In this document: positions 7,958 to 15,787 of the stretch, piece after piece
How the letters are laid out: the number at the start of each line of letters is the position of its first letter
Position numbering within the stretch: the first letter of the stretch is position 1
From: Pseudomonadota bacterium
Lineage (GTDB): Bacteria; Pseudomonadota; Alphaproteobacteria; Azospirillales; Azospirillaceae
Direction: 5' to 3'
NCBI GenBank assembly: GCA_023423695.1
Contig: JAFAFA010000148.1
Span: 1 to 44,760 of the forward strand
Length of the DNA: 44,760 nt
Notes under the pieces: model-generated
Told to the model about the DNA's origin: nothing
The model's input: only the letters and a program-made list of their open reading frames with translations
Databases searched by the model: none
Position numbers and translations under genes: made by a program

Positions 7958-9130
7958 TCAATAGGATTTCGGCATGCCGAGATCGTGCATGGCGATGAAG
8001 TTCAGCACCATCTCTTCCGACACCGGCGCGAAGCGGAACAGCCTTGCGTCGCGCCACAGTCGCTCGACGTGGTATTCCTTGGCGTAGCCCATGCCGCCCA
8101 TCGCCTGCATCGAGCGTTCGATGGCTTGGCCCGCCGCCTGCGCCGCGATCAGCTTGGCGATGTTGGCTTCGCTGCCATAGGGCTGCCCCTGGTCGCACAG
8201 CGTCGCGGCCTTCAGGTTCATCAGCCGGGCGCATTGCAGCTCGGCGTGGGCCTGGGCCAGCGGGAACTGGACGCCCTGGTAGGACGCCACCGGCCTATCG
8301 CCGAACACCTTGCGGTCCTTGGCGTAATCGACGCCCAGCCGGATCGCCAGGGTGCCGGCGCCGACCAGACCGGCGGTGGTGACGATCCGCTCGGTGTTCA
8401 GGACGTCGAGCAGTTGGTGCCAACCCTGGTCAAGCGTGCCGATCAGCTCGTCCGGCTCGACCCGCACGTCGTCGAAATAGACGGTGCTCGACGCCAGCGT
8501 GTTGGTGCCGACCTTGTCGATGGCCTGATGGTCGAGGCCCGCGCGATCCACGTCGATCAGGAACAGGCTGATGCCGGCGGTGCGGCGCCCGGCATCCTCA
8601 AGGCGGGTGGTGCGGGCGACGACCAGCATCTTGTGGGCGTCGGGCACGGCGGTGATCCAGATCTTCTGACCCTTGAGGCGCCACCCCGGTCCGTCGGCGT
8701 GGGCGAAGGTGCGGATTTCCAGGCTGTTGGAGCCGGCGTTGGGCTCGGTCAGCGCCATACAGAAGTTCATCCTGCCCTGGATCAGGGCGGGCAACATCGC
8801 GTCCTTCTGCGCACTCGTGCCGAACTTCGCCAGCGCCACGCCGCCGAAGATCGGGTTGATCATGAAGAGCTGCGCCAGGGTGGAGCCGCCGCCGGCCGCC
8901 GACAGCGCCTCGATCACCAGGGCCATGTCGAGCATGCCCAGCCCCGAGCCGCCATACTCCTCGGGCAGGGCGACGCCGCCGAGGCCGGCCTCGCAGAAGG
9001 CGATCCAGGCCTCGGTGGGAAAGCTCTTCTTCGCGTCCTGCTCGCGCCAATAGTCGAGGCCGAACTCAGTGCCGATGCGCGACGCCGTCTCAATCATCAG
9101 GCGCTGTTCTTCGGAAAGCTGGAAATCCAT
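7958..9130 (-). CDS. Acyl-CoA dehydrogenase
   Basis: 390 residues, standard length. The FAD/acyl-CoA block reads CMALTEPNAGSNSLEIRTFA, followed by KGQKIWITAVPDAHKMLVVA, and the C-terminal region contains GGMGYAKEYHVERLWRDARL and FAPVSEEMVLNFIA, where the Glu pair stands at the position of the usual C-terminal catalytic Glu. It introduces an alpha,beta double bond into an acyl-CoA and passes electrons to ETF. The only ETF gene near is a broken etfB at 31.7 kb, so ETF must come from elsewhere. The gene lies 33 bp downstream of E2 and upstream of the synthetase in one operon. Confidence 0.95.
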   Translation of the reverse strand: MDFQLSEEQRLMIETASRIGTEFGLDYWREQDAKKSFPTEAWIAFCEAGLGGVALPEEYGGSGLGMLDMALVIEALSAAGGGSTLAQLFMINPIFGGVALAKFGTSAQKDAMLPALIQGRMNFCMALTEPNAGSNSLEIRTFAHADGPGWRLKGQKIWITAVPDAHKMLVVARTTRLEDAGRRTAGISLFLIDVDRAGLDHQAIDKVGTNTLASSTVYFDDVRVEPDELIGTLDQGWHQLLDVLNTERIVTTAGLVGAGTLAIRLGVDYAKDRKVFGDRPVASYQGVQFPLAQAHAELQCARLMNLKAATLCDQGQPYGSEANIAKLIAAQAAGQAIERSMQAMGGMGYAKEYHVERLWRDARLFRFAPVSEEMVLNFIAMHDLGMPKSY

Positions 9131-9163
9131 GGGAGTCTCTTCTCCAGGTCAGGCGGCGTCGGG

Positions 9164-10438
9164 TCAGGGAGCGCGAAGCAGGCGCAACGGCCGCTCCAGC
9201 CCGGCGATGATGCGGTTGAGGAAGGCCAGTGCGGCGACGCCGTCGAACAGCCGGTGGTCCGCCGACAGCACGAGGCCGAGCTCACGTTTCAACACCGGGG
9301 CACCCGACTCGTCGGGGCGGAACACGGAGCGCACGCTGCCGACGCCGAGGATGCTCGACTGGCCTGGGTTGATGATCGAGGACATGAAGGTGACGTTGTG
9401 CATGCCGGCGTTCGACACGGTGATGGCGCCGCCCTGGAGGTCCTCGCCGGTCAGCCGTCCGTTGCGGGCGCGCTCGGTCAGCGCCGCGGCTTCCCGCGCC
9501 AGCTGGTCGAGCGGCAGATGGGCGGCGCCGCGCAGCACCGGGGCGACCAGCCCGCGCGGGGTGTCAACCGCCATGCCGATGTCGCCCTGGCCGAGCGAGA
9601 GGATCTCGCCGCCGGGGGTGGCATCGTCCCACACGCGATCCATGTCGGGCGTCGCGGCGAGCGCCCGCCCAACGGCGGCAAGCACGAGATGGGTCATCGA
9701 GACGCGCGGCAGGCCGGGTTCGGCGTCGGCGTTTAGCCTTTCGCGCAGGGCCATCAGTTCCGACACCTCAGCCTCGGCGGCGAGGTAGAAATGCGGCACA
9801 TCGCGCTTGGCGGCGGTCAGGCGGCGGGCGATGGTCGCCTGCGTGGCGCTGGGCTTCGACCGCCCGCCCGCCGGTGTGGTGATCGGGGCGGCCGCCGGCG
9901 TGCGGACCGCTTCCGGCGTCGCGGCGGGCGCGGACGCCTGCCGTTGCGCCGCCGCCTCGACGTCGGCCATCTTGATGCGGCCGCGCGGGCCGCTGCCGGT
10001 CACGGTTGTCAGATCGACGCCGAGAGCCTGGGCGCGGCGGCGGGCCAGCGGTGTCGAGAGGACGCGTTCGCCGTCTCGGACCGGGACGGGCGGGGGGCCG
10101 CTCCTCGTACCCGCTGTGGTGCCGCTCTTCGCGGGAGGCGCGGGTGTCTCTGCCGTCTGCGGAGCGGTGCCGTCCGCCGGCGCGGGCGCCGCGCCCGATC
10201 CATCCGCAGACCAGCGGGCGATGAGGGTGCCGACCGCCACCGTCTCGCCGGCGGGGATGGTGGTTTCGATCAGCACGCCGTCACTGTCGGCCTCGACCTC
10301 TGAGGCGATCTTGTCGGTCTCGACCACGACCAGCACGTCGCCGGTCTTGAAGGGCTGGCCCGGCAGCACTCGCCATTCGGCAAGTACCCCCTCGGTCATC
10401 GTCAGCCCCAGTTTGGGCATCATCAGATCACGGACCAT
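9164..10438 (-). CDS. 2-oxoacid dehydrogenase E2 (dihydrolipoamide acyltransferase)
   Basis: 424 residues. Domain order: one lipoyl domain (1-77, with the lipoyl Lys43 in ETDKIASEV), an Ala/Pro linker, a peripheral-subunit-binding domain (about 128-165, STPLARRRAQALGVD then GSGPRGRIKMADVEA), another linker, and the catalytic acyltransferase domain ending SADHRLFDG with His395 and Asp399. It forms the core of a multi-enzyme complex that moves an acyl group from lipoate to CoA. The E1 genes lie upstream in the same operon, and an intact E3 gene lies 21 kb away at 31763-33160. Substrate may be acetoin, pyruvate or a branched 2-oxoacid. Confidence 0.95.
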   Translation of the reverse strand: MVRDLMMPKLGLTMTEGVLAEWRVLPGQPFKTGDVLVVVETDKIASEVEADSDGVLIETTIPAGETVAVGTLIARWSADGSGAAPAPADGTAPQTAETPAPPAKSGTTAGTRSGPPPVPVRDGERVLSTPLARRRAQALGVDLTTVTGSGPRGRIKMADVEAAAQRQASAPAATPEAVRTPAAAPITTPAGGRSKPSATQATIARRLTAAKRDVPHFYLAAEAEVSELMALRERLNADAEPGLPRVSMTHLVLAAVGRALAATPDMDRVWDDATPGGEILSLGQGDIGMAVDTPRGLVAPVLRGAAHLPLDQLAREAAALTERARNGRLTGEDLQGGAITVSNAGMHNVTFMSSIINPGQSSILGVGSVRSVFRPDESGAPVLKRELGLVLSADHRLFDGVAALAFLNRIIAGLERPLRLLRAP

Positions 10439-10441
10439 CGG

Positions 10442-11245
10442 TCAGCGCCCCGTGAAGGCGGCCTTGCGCTTCTCCAGGAAGGCCTTGCACCCCTCGTGCG
10501 AATCCTCGGTGTCGAGCACGAGGCCGATCATCGCCTGCTCGTAGGCCAGCGCGGCGCCCAGCGGCATCTCCGCGCCATGGCGCAGCGTGCGCTTGATCAT
10601 CTTGAGGATCAGCGGCGACTTGGCCGCGATCTTGCCGGCGGTCGCCATCGCTTCGGCCATCAGATCGGCCTTGGGCACGGCGCGGTTGATCAGGCCCCAG
10701 GTCACCGCCTCGGCGGCGGTGAACTGGTCACCGGTGAAGACCAGCTCGCGCGCCCGGCAGGACGGGATCTGGCGCAGGATGCGTTGGGTGCCGCCGGCGC
10801 CGGGGAACAGGCCGAGGTTGATCTCGGGCAGGCCGAACTTGGCGGTCTCGGCGGCGATGCGGATGTCGAGCGACAGCAGCAGCTCGGTCCCGCCGCCCAG
10901 CGCCCAGCCGTTGACGGCGGCGATGGTCGGCTTGTCGCAGGTCTCGAAGCGGCGGAACACCCGGTGGATGACCTCGGCGAAGTCCAGGTAATGGGCGAGG
11001 CCCTGGCGGCTGTCGAGGTCGGCGATATCGCCACCGGCCACGAAGGCGCGCTCGCCGGCCCCGGTCACGACGATGACATGGACGCCGTCGTCTGCTTCCA
11101 GTTCGGTCAGCGCCCGTTCCAGCTCCAGCAGCGTCGGGATGTTCAGCGCGTTGAGCGTGTCCGGACGGTTGATGGTGATGGTCCCCACGGCGCCGTCGTG
11201 GGTCGTCAGGATGGCGTTGTTACCGGCGGTGGTCTCAGCGGTCAT
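10442..11245 (-). CDS. Enoyl-CoA hydratase/isomerase (crotonase family)
   Basis: 267 residues from ATG at 11245, preceded by GGAGGAA with an 8-nt spacer; the longer frame upstream is not protein-like. Crotonase signatures are ITINRPDTLNALN, AFVAGGDIADL (oxyanion hole), NGWALGGGTELLL, and FGLPEINLGLFPGAGGTQR, where Glu and the GAGG block mark a canonical hydratase. It is unusual to find a crotonase between E1beta and E2 of a dehydrogenase complex; this suggests that hydration and the oxidative decarboxylation belong to one pathway. The stop is 3 bp before the E2 start. Confidence 0.93.
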   Translation of the reverse strand: MTAETTAGNNAILTTHDGAVGTITINRPDTLNALNIPTLLELERALTELEADDGVHVIVVTGAGERAFVAGGDIADLDSRQGLAHYLDFAEVIHRVFRRFETCDKPTIAAVNGWALGGGTELLLSLDIRIAAETAKFGLPEINLGLFPGAGGTQRILRQIPSCRARELVFTGDQFTAAEAVTWGLINRAVPKADLMAEAMATAGKIAAKSPLILKMIKRTLRHGAEMPLGAALAYEQAMIGLVLDTEDSHEGCKAFLEKRKAAFTGR

Positions 11246-11270
11246 GGTCTTGGTTCCTCCCGTGGGTCCG

Positions 11271-12245
11271 TCAGGCAAGCGTGTCTTTGACCGCCGCGAC
11301 GATCCGGTCGGCGTCGGGCAGATAGGCCGCCTCGAGCGATTTGGCGAAGGGGATGGGCATGAAGGGCGCGCCCACGCGCAGAACGGGGGCGTCCAGTTCA
11401 TCGAACAGGTCCGACGCGATGCGCGCGGCGATCTCCGCGCCCACGCCGAAGGCCTGCACCGCCTCGTGCGCGATCACCACGCGGTGGGTCTTGGCGACCG
11501 AGGCGAAGACGGCCTCCTCGTCCCAAGGCTGGATCCAGCGCAGATCGATGATCTCCGCCTCGACGCCGTCCTGCGCCAGCCGGTCGGCGGCGGCGCGGGC
11601 GGCGTAGAGGGTGGCGCCGTAGGTGACGATGGTGACGTGGCGCCCCGGCCGGTCGATCCTTGCTTTGCCGATCTCGCGCGGGGCGTTCACGTCGATGTCG
11701 CCCTGGAGGGCGTAGAGCGCCTTGTTCTCGACGAACACCACCGGGTCGGGCGCCTCGATGGACGCGCGGAGCAGGGAGTAGGCGTCGGCGACGGTCGCCG
11801 GGCAGACCACGCGCAAGCCGGGGATGTGTGCGAACCACGCCTCCAGGCATTGCGAATGCTGCGGCCCTGCGTTCAAGCCTCCGCCGTGTGGCGTGCGCAG
11901 CACCATCGGCACGCTGCATTGCCCGCCGAACATGAAGCGCGCCTTGGCGGCCTGATTCACCACGGCGTCCATGGCGAGCGCCACGAAATCCATGAACATG
12001 ATCTCGACCACCGGCTTCATGCCGGTTAACGCGGCGCCGACGGCGGCGCCGACGATGGAGGCCTCGGAAATCGGCGTATCGCGGACCCGTTCGGGACCGT
12101 GGGTGTCCAGCAGGCCGCGGGTCGCCTTGAACGGTCCGCCGGCGGCGGCGACGTCCTCGCCGAAGAGCATCACCGAGGGGTCGTCCGTCATTGCGTCGGA
12201 CAGGGCCTGGGCGATGGCGTTCACATAGCGCAACGGCTTCGACAT
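11271..12245 (-). CDS. 2-oxoacid/acetoin dehydrogenase E1 beta subunit
   Basis: 324 residues, transketolase-like pyrimidine-binding domain (1-180) plus C-terminal transketolase domain. Typical blocks: VMLFGEDVAAAGGPFKATRG, RVRDTPISEASIVGAAVGAA (with the conserved Glu), EIMFMDFVALAMD, HSQCLEAWFAHIPGL. It pairs with the alpha subunit encoded 6 bp upstream to form the thiamin-diphosphate E1. Length and style are closest to acetoin-dehydrogenase AcoB/PdhB types, but with the acyl-CoA genes present a different 2-oxoacid or diketone substrate is likely. Confidence 0.94.
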   Translation of the reverse strand: MSKPLRYVNAIAQALSDAMTDDPSVMLFGEDVAAAGGPFKATRGLLDTHGPERVRDTPISEASIVGAAVGAALTGMKPVVEIMFMDFVALAMDAVVNQAAKARFMFGGQCSVPMVLRTPHGGGLNAGPQHSQCLEAWFAHIPGLRVVCPATVADAYSLLRASIEAPDPVVFVENKALYALQGDIDVNAPREIGKARIDRPGRHVTIVTYGATLYAARAAADRLAQDGVEAEIIDLRWIQPWDEEAVFASVAKTHRVVIAHEAVQAFGVGAEIAARIASDLFDELDAPVLRVGAPFMPIPFAKSLEAAYLPDADRIVAAVKDTLA

Positions 12246-12251
12246 GAGACT

Positions 12252-13250
12252 TCAGGCCCCGGCGGTGAGCGTGGTTGGCGTGTAGACGTCGCGGAAGGCG
12301 GCGTCGAAGTCGGGCAGGACGTCGGCGCGGGCGGCCTCCAGGGCCGTGGCGATGTCGGCGTCCACGGAAGCGACCAGGGCGGCCAGCGCCTCCTCTTCGA
12401 TCCCAGCGGCGAGCAGCGCCTCGGCGGAGCGGCGCAGCGGGTCGTTCTCCGGCAGGGCGGCGATCTCGTCGGCGTTGCGGTATCGCTGCGGGTCGCCCTC
12501 GAAATGGCCGTGCCAGCGGGTGGTGATGCATTCCAGGATGCGCGGGCCGCCGGTGCGGGCGGCTTCCACCACCTCGGTCGCGGCCTCGGCGACGGCGCCG
12601 AGGTCGTTGCCGTCGATTTGGCGGTGCGGAATGCCGAAGGCGGCGCCGAGCTTGTCGAGGGTGGCCGCGAACTGGCGCGAGGTCGGCGAGAATTCCGACC
12701 AGCCATTGTTTTCGCAGACGAAGACCATCGGCAACCGCCACAGCGCCGCCATGTTCAGGCATTCGTGCAGCGCGCCTTCCGCCATGGCGCCGTCGCCGAA
12801 GAAAGCGACCGCCACGCCGCCGCTGCGCCGCGTCTGGTGGGCCAGCGCGCTGCCGGTGGCGAGCGGCAGCCCGGCGCCGACGATGCCGTTGGCGCCCAAC
12901 ACGCCGAGCGTCAGATCGGCGACGTGCATGGAGCCGCCGCGTCCGCCGCAGATGCCGCCGGCCCGTCCCATGATCTCCTTGAAGAAGAGGTCGAGCGCCA
13001 CGCCGCGCGCCAGGACGTGGCCGTGGCCGCGATGGGTGGTGGCGAAGGTGTCGCGGGGGCCCAAAGCGCCGATCACCCCGGCGGCCACCGCTTCCTGGCC
13101 GACGCTGAGATGGATGAAGCCGGGAATCTCGCTGTCCGCGAACAGCTTGGCCAGGGCGGTTTCGGTCGCGCGGATCAGCTGCATGGTGCGGTGGAGCGCC
13201 AGCAGCCGGTCGGGCGGGAAACGGTCGTTGCGTGCGGCGGATGACGGCAT
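12252..13250 (-). CDS. 2-oxoacid/acetoin dehydrogenase E1 alpha subunit
   Basis: 332 residues from ATG at 13250 with GGGAGG 6 nt upstream. ThDP-binding fold: HLSVGQEAVAAGVIGAL, THRGHGHVLARG, GGRGGSMHVAD, then FGDGAMAEGALHE to VFVCENN (the GDG-to-NN thiamin motif, about residues 150-179). It decarboxylates a 2-oxo substrate on ThDP and transfers the acyl unit to lipoyl-E2. It is the first gene of the minus-strand operon and is divergent from livK across 368 bp. A second, decayed copy of its 5' end and leader lies at 33795-33937. Confidence 0.94.
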   Translation of the reverse strand: MPSSAARNDRFPPDRLLALHRTMQLIRATETALAKLFADSEIPGFIHLSVGQEAVAAGVIGALGPRDTFATTHRGHGHVLARGVALDLFFKEIMGRAGGICGGRGGSMHVADLTLGVLGANGIVGAGLPLATGSALAHQTRRSGGVAVAFFGDGAMAEGALHECLNMAALWRLPMVFVCENNGWSEFSPTSRQFAATLDKLGAAFGIPHRQIDGNDLGAVAEAATEVVEAARTGGPRILECITTRWHGHFEGDPQRYRNADEIAALPENDPLRRSAEALLAAGIEEEALAALVASVDADIATALEAARADVLPDFDAAFRDVYTPTTLTAGA

Positions 13251-13306
13251 GGGTGCCTCCCTTCGCGTCTTGTCGCGGAGACGATGCTTCGCTTGTTGAG
13301 CAAACA

Positions 13307-13322
13307 ATGAACCATGATTCAT
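13307..13322. promoter_or_regulatory. Palindromic operator, E1alpha side
   Basis: ATGAACCATGATTCAT is an imperfect 16-bp palindrome lying 57-72 bp upstream of the E1alpha start, where a promoter would be. Three close relatives exist in the window (13551, 33567, 33795), sharing ATGAnnnATnnnTCAT, and every one sits in front of an E1alpha or livK start or remnant. The likely ligand is a dimeric regulator such as the TetR protein at 4250. Confidence 0.65.
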
Positions 13323-13369
13323 GTTTCAGTCAAGCGGGTGTTTTGGGAAGGGTCTTGCTCCCGCTCCGA

Positions 13370-13485
13370 CCCTCCCCCTGCCGGGTGGGAGAGGAGGAAG
13401 GGAGGCGCTTGGCTGGCTAAAGACTTGATCGACAGAGCTGTGAATGCCCTTTCCCCTGATCGGTGGGGAAGGGCGGGGAGGGGGT
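13370..13485. repeat. REP-like GC-rich palindromes in divergent intergenic region
   Basis: Two hairpin-forming stretches, CCCTCCCCCTGCCGGGTGGG (about 13373-13392) and CCCTTTCCCCTGATCGGTGG with its GGAAGGGC arm (about 13446-13471), belong to the same CCCTCTCCCC...GGGGAGAGGG style as the hairpins at 14832 and 24922. They separate the two operators and may insulate the divergent promoters or be ordinary dispersed palindromes. Confidence 0.45.
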
Positions 13486-13550
13486 ACGTGCAAATTCCTC
13501 AATTATGCCGTTGCACCCACAGTTCGCCCAAGATACATTCTCCATGAAAA

Positions 13551-13566
13551 ATGACTCATAGTTCAT
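13551..13566. promoter_or_regulatory. Palindromic operator, livK side
   Basis: ATGACTCATAGTTCAT, the second palindrome of the divergent promoter region, lies 53-68 bp upstream of the livK start at 13619. It is 244 bp from its partner at 13307, so each operator serves one promoter or the two could loop. In the decayed copy the partner sites at 33567 and 33795 are 228 bp apart. Confidence 0.65.
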
Positions 13567-13618
13567 TTCGCAAGGCGTGCCCCGCACGGCTCGCCGCTCA
13601 TGGGAGGAAAGGACCGCC

Positions 13619-14830
13619 ATGCACCGCCGTTCCGTCATTGGCCTGATCGGGGCCGCCGCCCTGACCGCCACCATCGCCCTGTCGGCCGGCTCCGCCGCCG
13701 CGCAAGACAGCATCAAGATCGGCATGACCTCGGCCCTCACCGGCCCCTACAACGAGTACGGCGAGGGCGGGCGGCGCGGCGTCGAACTCGCCATCGAGAA
13801 GTGGAACGCCAAGGGCGGCATCAACGGAAAGAAGATCGAGCTGGCGATGCTGCTCGACGACCAACTGGTGCCCGACCGCGCGGTGCAGAACATGCGCCGC
13901 CTGCTCGACAACAAGGATCTGATCGCCTTCATCGGCCCGGCGGGCAGCGGTCCGACCCTGGCGGTGATCGAGATGGCCGCCGCCGACGGGCGCCCCTACA
14001 TGAACCCGGTGGCGCAGACCCCGACCGTCACCTACCCCGACGGCGGCAAGCCGCGCCCGAATGTCTTCTCCTTTGCGCTCCAGAACGACGTCGAGTCGAT
14101 GGTGCTCGGCCGATACGTCGCCAAGAATTTCAAGAAGCCGGGGCTGGTCCACGAAAGCACCGCCTACGGCGTGTCCGGCGCCGACATGATCGGCAAGGAG
14201 CTGAAAGCGGCCGGCAGCGCCGCCCCCGTCGCGGTGGAAACCTACAACCAACGCACCCAGGACATGACGGCCCAGGTCGCCCGCCTGCAACGTGCCGGGG
14301 CCGACGTGGTGGTCTGCGTCGGGCTGGGCGCCGATCTGGCGGTGATCCGCCGCACCATGGCGCGGCTGAACTACAACGTGCCGCTGGTGGCGTCGAACGG
14401 CGCCCTGTCGATCCCCTACCAGGAGGCGGCCGGCGATCTGGTGGTCGGCACGCGCGGCTCGATGGTCTACGTCTTCGGCGAGGACACGCTGAACCCGGCG
14501 GCGCAGGGCTTCGCCGACGCCTACAAGGCGAAATACGGCACCGACCGCTGGTGGGGCAACGACCCGCAGCGCCCGCAGATCTTCATGTCGCTGTCGGTCA
14601 GCAACGCCTACGACGCCGCCGACGTGCTGTTCGAGGGCATCAAGCGCGCCAACTCGACCGACCCCAAGGCCATCGCGACGGCCATTGAGGGCATCCAGGG
14701 CCTGCGCGGGGTGAACGCGGCCTATTCCTTCTCGGCCATCAAGCACCATGCCATCGCGCCGGAGGACGTTGCGATCTTCGAGTATGCCAAGGTGGCCGAC
14801 AAGATCGCGCTAAAGATCGTCAAGGATTGA
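13619..14830 (+). CDS. Branched-chain-type ABC transporter substrate-binding protein (system 1)
   Basis: 403 residues from ATG at 13619 (GGGAGGAAAGGA upstream; the in-frame codons to 13577 are not used). A signal peptide of about 27 residues ends near SAGSAAAQ, so the mature protein is periplasmic. The type-1 periplasmic-binding fold is clear: IKIGMTSALTGPYNEYGEGG, ELAIEKWNAKGGINGKKIEL, and FIGPAGSGPTLAVIEMAAAD. Family members bind branched amino acids, but many in catabolic islands bind aromatic or other carboxylates. It is the first gene of the plus-strand operon, so its ligand is probably the island's substrate. It is followed by a hairpin at 14832 that could keep its transcript level above the permease genes. 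Confidence 0.93.
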   Translation: MHRRSVIGLIGAAALTATIALSAGSAAAQDSIKIGMTSALTGPYNEYGEGGRRGVELAIEKWNAKGGINGKKIELAMLLDDQLVPDRAVQNMRRLLDNKDLIAFIGPAGSGPTLAVIEMAAADGRPYMNPVAQTPTVTYPDGGKPRPNVFSFALQNDVESMVLGRYVAKNFKKPGLVHESTAYGVSGADMIGKELKAAGSAAPVAVETYNQRTQDMTAQVARLQRAGADVVVCVGLGADLAVIRRTMARLNYNVPLVASNGALSIPYQEAAGDLVVGTRGSMVYVFGEDTLNPAAQGFADAYKAKYGTDRWWGNDPQRPQIFMSLSVSNAYDAADVLFEGIKRANSTDPKAIATAIEGIQGLRGVNAAYSFSAIKHHAIAPEDVAIFEYAKVADKIALKIVKD

Positions 14831-14831
14831 G

Positions 14832-14864
14832 AAAGCCCCTCTCCCGTCAGGGGAGAGGGCTTTT
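14832..14864 (+). terminator. Hairpin between livK and livH (system 1)
   Basis: AAAGCCCCTCTCCC at 14832-14845 pairs with GGGAGAGGGCTTTT ending at 14864, a stem of 13-14 bp with one bulge, GTCA loop and a short T run. Its position right after the binding-protein gene fits an attenuator or 3' mRNA stabiliser. A similar hairpin holds the same position in system 2 (24922). Confidence 0.55.
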
Positions 14865-14892
14865 CAAGGGCGCGCAGGACAAGGACGACGCC

Positions 14893-15777
14893 ATGCATTT
14901 CGTGCTGCAACTCATCTTCTCAGGGTTCTGCGTCGGCGCGGTCTACGCGCTCATCGCGATGGGACTGTCGCTGACCTTCTGGACCACGCGCACGCTGAAT
15001 TTCGGCCAGGGATCGCTGCTGATGACCGCCTCGGTCGCCACGGTGGCGCTGCTGGGCGCGGGAATGCCGATCGCGCTGGCGGTTCTGCTCGGCGTGCTGC
15101 TGGCCGGCGGGCTGATGATCGTGGCGGAGCGGATCGCCATCCGCCCGCTGCTCAAGGCCGGTGACAGCATGGGCTGGGTGGTCTCGACGCTGGGGCTGGG
15201 GATCTTCCTCCAGGGCTTCGTGTCGACCGTCTTCGGGTCACAGGCCATCGCCTTTCCGTCGCTGGTCTTCGACAGCATGGATTTCGTCGATCTGGCCGGC
15301 GTCCAGGTGTCTTCCCAGTATCTCGCCGTGCTCGGCCTGTCGCTGACCCTGATGGTAGCGATGGAGCTGTTCCTGCGCCGGTCGGCTTGGGGCCGCGCGG
15401 TGCGGGCGGTGTCGCACGACGCCGACGCGGCGGCGCTGGCCGGCATCCCGGTGCGCCGGGTGATCGTGCTGTCCTTCGTCGCCAGCGGCGTGCTCGCCGG
15501 CATCGCCGGGGTGATGGTCGCCCAGATCACCGGCACCGTCGATCCCGGTTTCGGCTTCAACCTGATGGTGCTGGGCTTCGTCGCGGCGGTGTTCGGCGGC
15601 ATGGGCAACACGGCCGGCGCGCTGGTCGGTGGCATTTCGCTCGGCGTCATCGAGAAGCTGGTCGGCGGCTACGTTTCCACCGCGGCCGAACATGGCATGG
15701 CATTCGCCATTCTGATGGTGATCCTCGCCATCCGCCCGCAGGGCCTGTTCGGCCGCAAGGAATTTACGAAGGTGTAA
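14893..15777 (+). CDS. Branched-chain-type ABC permease LivH (system 1)
   Basis: 294 residues from ATG at 14893. Strongly hydrophobic, about eight membrane segments, with the LivH opening LIFSGFCVGAVYALIAMGLS and NFGQGSLLMTASVATVALL. C-terminal blocks GFGFNLMVLGFVAAVFGGMG and GALVGGISLGVIEKLVGGYV are the conserved cytoplasmic coupling region. Inner-membrane half of the importer, partner of the LivM part of the downstream fusion (10 bp after). Confidence 0.93.
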   Translation: MHFVLQLIFSGFCVGAVYALIAMGLSLTFWTTRTLNFGQGSLLMTASVATVALLGAGMPIALAVLLGVLLAGGLMIVAERIAIRPLLKAGDSMGWVVSTLGLGIFLQGFVSTVFGSQAIAFPSLVFDSMDFVDLAGVQVSSQYLAVLGLSLTLMVAMELFLRRSAWGRAVRAVSHDADAAALAGIPVRRVIVLSFVASGVLAGIAGVMVAQITGTVDPGFGFNLMVLGFVAAVFGGMGNTAGALVGGISLGVIEKLVGGYVSTAAEHGMAFAILMVILAIRPQGLFGRKEFTKV

Positions 15778-15787
15778 GGCGCCAGCG

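Noticed and set aside
7985..9736. 583-residue plus-strand frame
   Set aside because: Lies antisense to the acyl-CoA dehydrogenase and E2 genes; composition is typical of GC-rich shadow frames and no domain is seen.
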